DNA of 64,000 nucleotides, from assembly GCF_964656455.1 (NCBI RefSeq), contig NC_135715.1:81880414-81944413 (forward strand), in the 5' to 3' direction. The first letter of the stretch is position 1; each line of letters starts with the position of its first letter. The notes beneath the pieces are model-generated. The model did not search any database. It was not told where the DNA came from and saw nothing but the letters and a program-made list of their open reading frames with translations. The position numbers and the translations under genes were made by a program. Positions 1-8,100 of the stretch are shown piece by piece. The stretch is from Halichoerus grypus (taxonomy: Eukaryota; Chordata; Mammalia; Carnivora; Phocidae).

Positions 1-736
1 CAACAAAATGCTGCCACCCTCAGGAGCACCTGTTTTACCTGAAGCACAGGCTCTCAATCAAGTTTTCCTTCGAGTTAGGTGGCTGTGTTGAAGCCTGCAC
101 ACACACCCTGGCGAACGGTACCAGCCCCATAACCATGATGTGTGTTGAGAGCTGCCTTCTGTACCGGCCTGCCTCTCCCCGATATTATGATATTGAAACT
201 GTGCCCAGGCTCTCAGCCACAGTACACCCTAAACTGCTTCGCCCACAGAGAGGTCGACGGTAGCTTAAGCACGGTTTCTCTGCTGTGTAGTTTCTTCGAG
301 TTAGAACGCTAGCTATTAGACTTCCATGCAAAAGTGGGGCTGCCGTGCTAGCGTGATGAAACACATGGGGAGTCGTGTTCTGCCTTTCGCTGGGGCCTGA
401 GTCTCACTCGCAAAAAGCTTTGGACTTCCTTGCAGTGCTCTCACGCACGCACACAACAAAATGCTGCCACCCTCAGGAGCAGCTGTTTGACCTGACGCAC
501 AAGCTCTGAACCGAGATTTTCCTTCGAGTTAGGTGGCTGTGTTTACCCTGGGCAACGGTACTAGCCCCATACCCATGGATGTGGGTTGAGAGCTGCCTTC
601 TGTACCGGCCTGTCTCTCCCCCGATATTACGATATTGAAACCGTCCCCAGGCTCTCAGCCACAGTACACCCTAAACTGCTTCGCCCACAGAGAGGTCGAC
701 GGTAGCTAAAGCACGGTTTGTCTACAGTGTTGTTTG
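1..736 (+). repeat. Partial higher-order unit (right end only), unit 0
   Basis: This holds the last 68 bp of monomer 14, then monomers 15 (69-294), 16 (295-522) and 17 (523-736). It has two private variants. One is an extra G in the run at 577-578, which makes monomer 17 214 bp instead of 213. The other is a T in the usual GGTAGCTAAAGC near 265 (here GGTAGCTTAAGC). Confidence 0.93.
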
Positions 737-965
737 TTCGAGTTAGAAAGCTAGCTATTAGACTTCCATTCAAAAGTGGGGCCGCAGTAGTAGTTTCATG
801 GAGCAAGTGGGGAGTCGTGTTCTGGCTTCTTCCGGGGCCTGGGTCTCACAAGGAAAATGGTTTTGGACTCACTTGCTGTGCACTCACGCATGCACACCAC
901 ACAATGCGTCCACCCTGACGCATGGCTCTTTTAGCCGAAGCAGGAATTCCCTACAGAGTTGTTCC
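737..965 (+). repeat. Monomer 1 of unit 1 (form A, 229 bp)
   Basis: It begins TTCGAGTTAGAAAGC and has the A-form core GGGGAGTCGTGTTCTGGC and GGGGCCTGGGTCTCAC. It has CATTCAAAAG where most A monomers have CATGCAAAAG. It is closest to monomer 7. Confidence 0.85.
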
Positions 966-1192
966 TTTGAGTTAGGTGGTTGGCTTATGGCCTGCAGGCA
1001 CACCCGGGGCAAGGGGACTAGCCTCATAAACAAGAGGTGAGTTGAGAGCTGCCTTCCGCACCGGCCTGTTTCTCACTCCATTTCACGTATGGGACCCTTT
1101 CCCCGGTCTCTCATACACGAGCACTATACAACTCCTGCGGCTTCAGGAACGGCAATGGTAGCTAAAGCGCAGTAAGGCTACAGCATTGATTC
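966..1192 (+). repeat. Monomer 2 of unit 1 (form B, 227 bp)
   Basis: It begins TTTGAGTTAGGTGG and has the B core GAGTTGAGAGCTGCCTTC and CCGGCCTGTTTCTCAC. It is closest to monomer 8. Confidence 0.85.
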
Positions 1193-1253
1193 TTGGTGTT
1201 AGTAGCCTGGTAGGCGAATGAGCTGCAGCTGGGATTCTTTACAGACTTGTTTC
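1193..1253 (+). repeat. Monomer 3 of unit 1: 61-bp deletion remnant
   Basis: The head matches the start of monomer 9 (GTTAGTAGCCTGG). The tail matches the end of monomer 10 (AGGCGAATGAGCTG). The junction is at about 1210-1211. About 394 bp present at 3128-3522 is missing, so the remnant fuses two monomers. Confidence 0.85.
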
Positions 1254-1482
1254 TTCCCAGTCAGGGTCGAGCACATAGCATTCCAAGCACACATGGAGCA
1301 GTAGTCTTAGCTTCAGGTAGCAAGAGCTGAGTCCAGAGGTGCCTTCTGCCCGGACCTATTTCTCCCTTGGTTTCACGTATGGAACCCGTTCCCCAGGCTC
1401 TCAGCCACGGTACTCCGTGTAATGCTTCCTCCGTCTAGAGGTCGACGGTAGCTAAAGCACGGTTTGTCTACAGTGTTGTTTC
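1254..1482 (+). repeat. Monomer 4 of unit 1 (A-head/B-tail hybrid, 229 bp)
   Basis: It begins TTCCCAGTCAGGG. The first half resembles form A (ACATGGAGCAGTAGTCTTAG). The end has the B-form GAGGTCGACGGTAGCTAAAG. It is the paralogue of monomer 11. Confidence 0.8.
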
Positions 1483-1710
1483 TTCGAGTGAGAACACTAG
1501 CTGTTAGACTTCCATGCAAAAGTGGGGCTGCCGTGCTAGCGTGATGAAACACATGGGGAGTCGTGTTCTGCCTTCTGCTGGGGCCTGAGGCTCATTCACA
1601 AAAAGCTTTGGACTCCCTTGCAGTGCTCTCATGCACGCACACAACAAAATGCTTCCACCCTCAGGAGCGGCTCTTTTAGCTGAAGCATGGATTCTCCAGC
1701 GAGTTTTTCC
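1483..1710 (+). repeat. Monomer 5 of unit 1 (form A, 228 bp)
   Basis: It begins TTCGAGTGAGAACACTAG and contains ATGCAAAAGTGGGG and GCGTGATGAAACACATGG, the latter shared with monomer 16. Confidence 0.85.
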
Positions 1711-1937
1711 TTCGAGTTAGGCAGTTTTCATGAAGCCTGCACACACACCCGGGGCAACGGTACTAGCCCCATAACCATGGTTTGAGTTGAGAGCTGCCTT
1801 CTCTCCGGCCTGTCTCTCCCTCGATTTCACGAAACGGAACCCGTCCCCAGGCTCTCACCCACCGTACACCCTAAACTGCTTCCTCCCACATAGAGGTCGT
1901 CGGTAGCTAAAGCACGGTTTCTCTTCAGTGTTGTTTC
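1711..1937 (+). repeat. Monomer 6 of unit 1 (form B, 227 bp)
   Basis: It begins TTCGAGTTAGGCAG. Its CGATTTCACGAAACGG lacks the duplicated CGATATT seen in monomers 13, 15 and 17, so it probably shows the older state. Confidence 0.85.
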
Positions 1938-1945
1938 TCCGAGTT

Positions 1946-1959
1946 AGAACGCTTGCTAT
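1946..1959 (+). repeat. Left copy of the L1 target-site duplication (unit 1)
   Basis: It reads AGAACGCTTGCTAT and is the head of monomer 7. The matching copy is at 2658-2671, its first A shared with the poly-A tail. The rejoined sequence gives an uninterrupted A monomer. Confidence 0.92.
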
Positions 1960-2030
1960 GAATGTCCACAATAGCCAAACTGTGGAAAGAGCCATGTCCA
2001 CCAACAGATGAATGGATAAAGAAGAGGGGG

Positions 2031-2042
2031 TATATATATATA
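2031..2042. repeat. (TA)6 microsatellite in the L1, common allele
   Basis: The run lies between GAGGGGG and CAATGG. The same length is seen in 12 of the 15 L1 copies. The slot corresponds to the short TATATA stretch common in L1 3' ends. Confidence 0.9.
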
Positions 2043-2221
2043 CAATGGAATATTATGCAGCCATCAAAAGGAATGAGATCTTGCCATCTGCAACGACGTG
2101 GATGGAACTGGAGGGTATCATGCTGAGCGAAATAAGTCAAACCGAGAAAGACATGTATCATATGACCTCACTGATATGAGGAATTCTTAATCTCAGGAAA
2201 CAAACTGAGGGTTGCTAGAGT

Positions 2222-2246
2222 GGGGGGTGGGGTGGGAGGGATGGGG
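2222..2246 (+). other. G-quadruplex motif in the L1 3' UTR (unit 1)
   Basis: There are five G runs of 6, 4, 3, 3 and 4 bases, separated by loops of 1, 1, 1 and 2 bases. G-rich tracts in L1 3' UTRs are a known feature able to fold as quadruplexes. An equivalent run is present in each unit. Confidence 0.8.
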
Positions 2247-2469
2247 TCACTGGGTGTTGGACACTGTGGAGGGTATGTGTTCTGGTAAGCGCTGTGAATT
2301 GTGCAAGACTGTTGAATCTCAGATCTGTACCTCTGAAACAAATAATGCAATATATGTTAAGAAAGAAAAAAAGAAGAAGAAGAATGTAGCAGGAGGGGAA
2401 GAATGAAGGGGGGAAAATCGGAGGGGGAGAAGAACCATGAGAGATGATGGACTCTGAAAAACAAACTGA

Positions 2470-2494
2470 GGGTTCTAGAGGGGAGGGGGCTGGG
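2470..2494 (+). other. Second G-quadruplex motif in the L1 3' UTR (unit 1)
   Basis: There are four G runs of 3, 4, 5 and 3 bases with loops of 7, 1 and 2 bases, which fits the usual G3+ N1-7 pattern. It lies about 225 bp downstream of the first motif. Confidence 0.7.
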
Positions 2495-2657
2495 AGGATG
2501 GCTTAGCCTGGTGATGGGTATTGAGCAGGGCACGTTCTGCATGGAGCACTGGGTGTTATGCACAAACAATGAATCATGGAACACTATATCTAAAACTAAT
2601 GATGTAATGTATGGGGATTAACATAACAATAAAAACATTAAATAATAATTAAAAAAA

Positions 2658-2671
2658 AGAACGCTTGCTAT
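2658..2671 (+). repeat. Right copy of the L1 target-site duplication (unit 1)
   Basis: It reads AGAACGCTTGCTAT directly after the A-rich tail and continues into the rest of monomer 7 (TAGACTTCCATGC). In units 3, 7 and 13 this copy has a C-to-T change at its fifth base. Confidence 0.92.
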
Positions 2672-2878
2672 TAGACTTCCATGCAAAAGTGGGGCCGCAG
2701 TGCTAGCCTCAGGAAACAAGTGGGGAGTCATGTTCTGCCTTCTGCCGGGGCCTGAGTCCCACACGGAAAATGGGTCTGGACTCACTTGCAGTGCGCTCAC
2801 GCATGCACACAGCAAAATGCGTCCACCCTCCGGCATGGCTACTTTAGCCGAAGCAGGAAATCTCTACAGAGTTGTTCC

Positions 2879-3109
2879 TTTGAGTTAGGTGGTTGGCTTT
2901 AGCCCTGCAGGCACACCCGGGGCAAGGGTACTAGCCTCATAAACAAGAGGTGAGTTGAGAACTGCCTTCCGCTCCGGCCTGTTTCTCACTCCATTTCACG
3001 TATGGGACCCTTTCCCCGGGCTCTCAGACAGACACGAGCACTGTCAAATTCCTCTGGCTTCAGGAACGGCAATGTTAACTCAAGCGCAGTAACTCTATAG
3101 CATTGATTC
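2879..3109 (+). repeat. Monomer 8 of unit 1 (form B, 231 bp)
   Basis: It begins TTTGAGTTAGGTGG and contains GAGTTGAGAACTGCCTTC. It is the paralogue of monomer 2, with AGACAGACACGAGCACTGTC near the end. Confidence 0.85.
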
Positions 3110-3338
3110 TTGGTGTTAGTAGCCTGGGAACTAGGCTTCCAGGCACACAGGGTACAGCAGTGCTAATCTCCTCAAACAAGAGGGGAGTCGACAGCAGCCT
3201 TCCTTCCAGGCCTGCTTCTCACTCCGAGTTACGTTTAGGTTCCATTTCTCTGCTTTCACAAAAACACACAACAGATGAAGTGCACGCTCAGGAAGGGCTA
3301 TCTTTGCTGAGGCACGGGTCCTCCGCACTTTTGTTCCT
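3110..3338 (+). repeat. Monomer 9 of unit 1 (diverged form A, 229 bp)
   Basis: It begins TTGGTGTTAGTAGCCTGG. It keeps A-like landmarks: GCAGTGCTAATCTCCTC, GAGGGGAGTCGACAGCAGCC and ACACACAACAGATGAAG. Most of it is deleted in the paralogous remnant at 1193-1253. Confidence 0.8.
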
Positions 3339-3561
3339 TTCCGTTGGGTGGATGGCACTTAGGACTACACGCACACACGGGAGAGCCGATCTAGTTTCCC
3401 GAAACAAGAGTTGAGTCGATAGCTGCCTCCTGCCCATGCTTATTTCTGCCTCGGAATTCTGCTGGGACTCATTCCCCAGGTTTGCACTCAAGCAGAGTTG
3501 AAAATCCTGCCACCCTGTGGAGAGGCGAATGAGCTGAAGCTGGGATTCTTGACCGGCTTCT
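3339..3561 (+). repeat. Monomer 10 of unit 1 (diverged form B, 223 bp)
   Basis: It begins TTCCGTTGGGTGGATGG. It has B-like GAGTTGAGTCGATAGCTGCC, and a tail (GTGGAGAGGCGAATGAGC) that lines up with the B-form ACAGAGAGGTCGACGGTAGC. Confidence 0.8.
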
Positions 3562-3795
3562 TTCTGCCAAAACAGTGTGGAGCACTTAGCATTCCTATGC
3601 ACACATGGAGCAGTAGTGTTAGCTTCAGGTAACAAGAGCTGAGTCGAGAGGTGCCTTCTGGCCCGGACTTCTTCTCCCTCGGTCTCACGTAAGGAACCCG
3701 TTCCCCAGGCTCTCACCCACGGTAGCCTGGAAAGTGCTTCCTCCCTCAGAGACGTGGATGGTAGCTAAAGCACGATTTCTCTACCGTGTTGTTTC
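3562..3795 (+). repeat. Monomer 11 of unit 1 (A-head/B-tail hybrid, 234 bp)
   Basis: ACATGGAGCAGTAGTGTTAG in the first half aligns with form A. GATGGTAGCTAAAGCACG at the end aligns with form B. The start is approximate because the TTCGAGTTA box has degenerated to TTCTGCCAAAACAG. Confidence 0.8.
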
Positions 3796-4023
3796 TTCGA
3801 GTTAGAACGCTAGCTATTAGACTGCCATGCAAAAGTGGGGCTGCCGTGCTAGCTTGGTCAAACACATGGGGAGTCGTGTTCTGCCTTTCGCAGGGGCCTG
3901 AGTCTCACTCGCAAAAAGCTTTGGACTCCCTTGCAGTGCTCTCACGCACGCACACCACAAAATGCTGCCACCCTCAGGAGCAGCTGTTTTACCTGCAGCA
4001 CAGGCTCTCAACCGAGTTTTTCC
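3796..4023 (+). repeat. Monomer 12 of unit 1 (form A, 228 bp)
   Basis: It begins TTCGAGTTAGAACGCTAGC. It carries two GCTAGC palindromes (3809-3814 and 3848-3853). In this unit it reads ATGCAAAA; in most other units the same site is the octamer ATGCAAAT. Confidence 0.88.
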
Positions 4024-4249
4024 TTCGAGTTAGGTGGCTGTGTTTAAGGCGGCACACACACCCTCTCGAATGGTACTAGCCCCATAACCAGGATGTGAGT
4101 TAAGAGCTGCCTTCTGTACCGGCCTGTCTCTCCCCGATATTACGATATTGAAACCGTCCCCAGGCTCTCAGCCACAGTACACCCTAAACTGCTCCGCCCA
4201 CAGAGAGGTCGACGGTAGCTAAAGCACGGTTTCTCTACAGTGTTGTTTC
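4024..4249 (+). repeat. Monomer 13 of unit 1 (form B, 226 bp)
   Basis: It begins TTCGAGTTAGGTGG. It carries a duplicated CGATATTACGATATTG, shared with monomers 15 and 17 and absent from the other B monomers. Confidence 0.88.
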
Positions 4250-4476
4250 TTCGAGTTAGAACGCTAGCTATTAGACTGCCATGCAAATGTGGGGCTGCCG
4301 TGCTAGCTTGGTCAAACACATGGGGAGTCGTGTTCTGCCTTTTGCTGGGGCCTGAGTCTCACTCGCAAAAAGCTTTGGACTCCCTTGCACTACTCTCACG
4401 CACGCACACAACAAAATGCTGCCACCCTCAGGAGCACCTGTTTTACCTGAAGCACAGGCTCTCAATCAAGTTTTCC
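4250..4476 (+). repeat. Monomer 14 of unit 1 (form A, 227 bp)
   Basis: It begins TTCGAGTTAGAACGCTAGC and carries the octamer ATGCAAAT at 4281-4288, then CTTGCACTACTCTCACGC, a state that distinguishes it from monomer 12. Confidence 0.88.
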
Positions 4477-4702
4477 TTCGAGTTAGGTGGCTGTGTTGAA
4501 GCCTGCACACACACCCTGGCGAACGGTACCAGCCCCATAACCATGATGTGTGTTGAGAGCTGCCTTCTGTACCGGCCTGCCTCTCCCCGATATTATGATA
4601 TTGAAACTGTGCCCAGGCTCTCAGCCACAGTACACCCTAAACTGCTTCGCCCACAGAGAGGTCGACGGTAGCTAAAGCACGGTTTCTCTGCTGTGTAGTT
4701 TC
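4477..4702 (+). repeat. Monomer 15 of unit 1 (form B, 226 bp)
   Basis: It has CGATATTATGATATTG (one base different from monomers 13 and 17). It ends TCTCTGCTGTGTAGTTTC where other B monomers have a TACAGTGTTGTTTC-type end. Confidence 0.88.
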
Positions 4703-4930
4703 TTCGAGTTAGAACGCTAGCTATTAGACTTCCATGCAAAAGTGGGGCTGCCGTGCTAGCGTGATGAAACACATGGGGAGTCGTGTTCTGCCTTTCGCTG
4801 GGGCCTGAGTCTCACTCGCAAAAAGCTTTGGACTTCCTTGCAGTGCTCTCACGCACGCACACAACAAAATGCTGCCACCCTCAGGAGCAGCTGTTTGACC
4901 TGACGCACAAGCTCTGAACCGAGATTTTCC
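4703..4930 (+). repeat. Monomer 16 of unit 1 (form A, 228 bp)
   Basis: It contains GCGTGATGAAACACATGG (as in monomer 5) and GACCTGACGCACAAGCTCTG near the end. In units 3, 7 and 13 it carries ACAACAACATG instead of ACAACAAAATG. Confidence 0.88.
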
Positions 4931-5143
4931 TTCGAGTTAGGTGGCTGTGTTTACCCTGGGCAACGGTACTAGCCCCATACCCATGATGTGGGTTGAGAGC
5001 TGCCTTCTGTACCGGCCTGTCTCTCCCCCGATATTACGATATTGAAACCGTCCCCAGGCTCTCAGCCACAGTACACCCTAAACTGCTTCGCCCACAGAGA
5101 GGTCGACGGTAGCTAAAGCACGGTTTGTCTACAGTGTTGTTTG
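4931..5143 (+). repeat. Monomer 17 of unit 1 (form B, 213 bp, shortened)
   Basis: It begins TTCGAGTTAGGTGG. It lacks about 13-14 bp that in monomer 15 include GAAGCCTGCACACAC, reading GTGTTTACCCTGGGCAACGG instead. It ends with GGTTTGTCTACAGTGTTGTT. Confidence 0.88.
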
Positions 5144-8100
5144 TTCGAGTTAGAAAGCTAGCTATTAGACTTCCATTCAAAAGTGGGGCCGCAGTAGTAG
5201 TTTCATGGAGCAAGTGGGGAGTCGTGTTCTGGCTTCTTCCGGGGCCTGGGTCTCACAAGGAAAATGGTTTTGGACTCACTTGCTGTGCACTCACGCATGC
5301 ACACCACCCAATGCGTCCACCCTGAGGCATGGCTCTTTTAGCCGAAGCAGGAATTCCCTACAGAGTTGTTCCTTTGAGTTAGGTGGTTGGCTTATGGCCT
5401 GCAGGCACACCCGGGGCAAGGGGACTAGCCTCATAAACAAGAGGTGAGTTGAGAGCTGCCTTCCGCACCGGCCTGTTTCTCACTCCATTTCACGTATGGG
5501 ACCCTTTCCCCGGTCTCTCATACACGACCACTATACAACTCCTGCGGCTTCAGGAACGGCAATGGTAGCTAAAGCGCAGTAAGGCTACAGCATTGATTCT
5601 TGGTGTTAGTAGCCTGGTAGGCGAATGAGCTGCAGCTGGGATTCTTTACAGACTTGTTTCTTCCCAGTCAGGGTCGAGCACATAGCATTCCAAGCACACA
5701 TGGAGCAGTAGTCTTAGCTTCAGGTAGCAAGAGCTGAGTCCAGAGGTGCCTTCTGCCCGGACCTATTTCTCCCTTGGTTTCACGTATGGAACCCGTTCCC
5801 CAGGCTCTCAGCCACGGTACTCCGTGTAATGCTTCCTCCGTCTAGAGGTCGACGGTAGCTAAAGCACGGTTTGTCTACAGTGTTGTTTCTTCGAGTGAGA
5901 ACACTAGCTGTTAGACTTCCATGCAAAAGTGGGGCTGCCGTGCTAGCGTGATGAAACACATGGGGAGTCGTGTTCTGCCTTCTGCTGGGGCCTGAGGCTC
6001 ATTCACAAAAAGCTTTGGACTCCCTTGCAGTGCTCTCATGCACGCACACAACAAAATGCTTCCACCCTCAGGAGCGGCTCTTTTAGCTGAAGCATGGATT
6101 CTCCAGCGAGTTTTTCCTTCGAGTTAGGCAGTTTTCATGAAGCCTGCACACACACCCGGGGCAACGGTACTAGCCCCATAACCATGGTTTGAGTTGAGAG
6201 CTGCCTTCTCTCCGGCCTGTCTCTCCCTCGATTTCACGAAACGGAACCCGTCCCCAGGCTCTCACCCACCGTACACCCTAAACTGCTTCCTCCCACATAG
6301 AGGTCGTCGGTAGCTAAAGCACGGTTTCTCTTCAGTGTTGTTTCTCCGAGTTAGAACGCTTGCTATGAATGTCCACAATAGCCAAACTGTGGAAAGAGCC
6401 ATGTCCACCAACAGATGAATGGATAAAGAAGAGGGGGTATATATATATACAATGGAATATTATGCAGCCATCAAAAGGAATGAGATCTTGCCATCTGCAA
6501 CGACGTGGATGGAACTGGAGGGTATCATGCTGAGCGAAATAAGTCAAACCGAGAAAGACATGTATCATATGACCTCACTGATATGAGGAATTCTTAATCT
6601 CAGGAAACAAACTGAGGGTTGCTAGAGTGGGGGGTGGGGTGGGAGGGATGGGGTCACTGGGTGTTGGACACTGTGGAGGGTATGTGTTCTGGTAAGCGCT
6701 GTGAATTGTGCAAGACTGTTGAATCTCAGATCTGTACCTCTGAAACAAATAATGCAATATATGTTAAGAAAGAAAAAAAGAAGAAGAAGAATGTAGCAGG
6801 AGGGGAAGAATGAAGGGGGGAAAATCGGAGGGGGAGAAGAACCATGAGAGATGATGGACTCTGAAAAACAAACTGAGGGTTCTAGAGGGGAGGGGGCTGG
6901 GAGGATGGCTTAGCCTGGTGATGGGTATTGAGCAGGGCACGTTCTGCATGGAGCACTGGGTGTTATGCACAAACAATGAATCATGGAACACTATATCTAA
7001 AACTAATGATGTAATGTATGGGGATTAACATAACAATAAAAACATTAAATAATAATTAAAAAAAAGAACGCTTGCTATTAGACTTCCATGCAAAAGTGGG
7101 GCCGCAGTGCTAGCCTCAGGAAACAAGTGGGGAGTCATGTTCTGCCTTCTGCCGGGGCCTGAGTCCCACACGGAAAATGGGTCTGGACTCACTTGCAGTG
7201 CGCTCACGCATGCACACAGCAAAATGCGTCCACCCTCCGGCATGGCTACTTTAGCCGAAGCAGGAAATCTCTACAGAGTTGTTCCTTTGAGTTAGGTGGT
7301 TGGCTTTAGCCCTGCAGGCACACCCGGGGCAAGGGTACTAGCCTCATAAACAAGAGGTGAGTTGAGAACTGCCTTCCGCTCCGGCCTGTTTCTCACTCCA
7401 TTTCACGTATGGGACCCTTTCCCCGGGCTCTCAGACAGACACGAGCACTGTCAAATTCCTCTGGCTTCAGGAACGGCAATGTTAACTCAAGCGCAGTAAC
7501 TCTATAGCATTGATTCTTGGTGTTAGTAGCCTGGGAACTAGGCTTCCAGGCACACAGGGTACAGCAGTGCTAATCTCCTCAAACAAGAGGGGAGTCGACA
7601 GCAGCCTTCCTTCCAGGCCTGCTTCTCACTCCGAGTTACGTTTAGGTTCCATTTCTCATGCTTTCACAAAAACACACAACAGATGAAGTGCACGCTCAGG
7701 AAGGGCGATCTTTGCTGAGGCACGGGTCCTCCGCACTTTTGTTCCTTTCCGTTGGGTGGATGGCACTTAGGACTACACGCACACACGGGAGAGCCGATCT
7801 AGTTTCCCGAAACAAGAGTTGAGTCGATAGCTGCCTCCTGCCCATGCTTATTTCTGCCTCGGAATTCTGCTGGGACTCATTCCCCAGGTTTGCACTCAAG
7901 CAGAGTTGAAAATCCTGCCACCCTGTGGAGAGGCGAATGAGCTGAAGCTGGGATTCTTGACCGGCTTCTTTCTGCCAAAACAGTGTGGAGCACTTAGCAT
8001 TCCTATGCACACATGGAGCAGTAGTGTTAGCTTCAGGTAACAAGAGCTGAGTCGAGAGGTGCCTTCTGGCCCGGACTTCTTCTCCCTCGGTCTCACGTAA

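Larger units (their letters stand above)
1960..2657 (+). mobile_element. 5'-truncated LINE-1 3' end, unit 1 (698 bp)
   Basis: The fragment starts GAATGTCCACAATAGCC. It continues through the familiar mammalian L1 3' segment (GATGAATGGATAAAGAAGAG, a TA run, CAATGGAATATTATGCAGCC, CATATGACCTCACTGATATG). The G-rich carnivoran-type 3' UTR follows (CTCTGAAAAACAAACTGAGG, GAGCACTGGGTGTTATGCAC), with AATAAA at 2628-2633 and a short A-rich tail. It is flanked by 14-bp copies of AGAACGCTTGCTAT at 1946-1959 and 2658-2671. The target junction reads GAGTT/AGAAC, a TTCT/AA nick on the other strand, close to the L1 endonuclease preference. No ORF1 or ORF2 domain remains. Confidence 0.95.
1938..2878 (+). repeat. 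Monomer 7 of unit 1 (form A) split by the L1 insertion
   Basis: The monomer head is 1938-1959 and it resumes at 2658. Removing the 698-bp L1 and one 14-bp copy of the target-site duplication leaves a normal 229-bp A monomer, very close to monomer 1. Confidence 0.9.
737..5143 (+). repeat. Higher-order unit 1 (4,407 bp), reference unit for the monomer map
   Basis: This unit contains 16 full monomers, a 61-bp remnant and one L1. Diagnostic states are GTAGTAG in monomer 1, ACGCATGG in monomer 2, GAGCA near 1119, (TA)6 in the L1, CACATG in monomer 12 and ATGCAAAA (not ATGCAAAT) in monomer 12. A one-base deletion in monomer 9 (TTCTCTGC instead of TTCTCATGC, near 3249) is shared only with unit 11, and it opens a spurious 103-codon frame. 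Confidence 0.95.

Noticed and set aside
735..747. GTTCGAGTTAG resembles the tRNA B box
   Set aside because: The terminal C of GGTTCGANTCC is missing, no A box lies at the right distance, and the motif is simply the recurring monomer boundary. No cloverleaf was seen.
2031..2042. TATATATATATA as a TATA-box promoter
   Set aside because: It sits at the place where L1 3' ends commonly carry a short TA run and varies in length by slippage. No initiator or transcript evidence can be seen.
3103..3414. 103-codon frame present only in units 1 and 11
   Set aside because: It exists only because of a one-base deletion (TTCTCTGC) in those units. The other units are frameshifted at that point, so it is not a maintained gene.
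3796..3814. Possible CENP-B box at TTCGAGTTAGAACGC in A monomers
   Set aside because: The required pattern TTCG-N4-A-N2-CGGG is not met: after the A the sequence is GAACGCT, one base out of register and without the CGGG. No better match was seen by eye in the unit.
3860..3960. CTCF-like cores around CAGGGGCCTGAG and CCACCCTCAGGAG
   Set aside because: Neither fits the CCASNAGRKGGC core well by eye. I would need a matrix scan to claim a site.
4240..4671. 143-codon open frame on the + strand, intact in every unit (also 97- and 142-codon frames nearby)
   Set aside because: It starts with GTG, overlaps open frames on the other strand, crosses monomer boundaries, and has no recognisable domain or signal. 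Its conservation is explained by whole-unit DNA identity. Synonymous-site preference cannot be shown because the copies are nearly identical.
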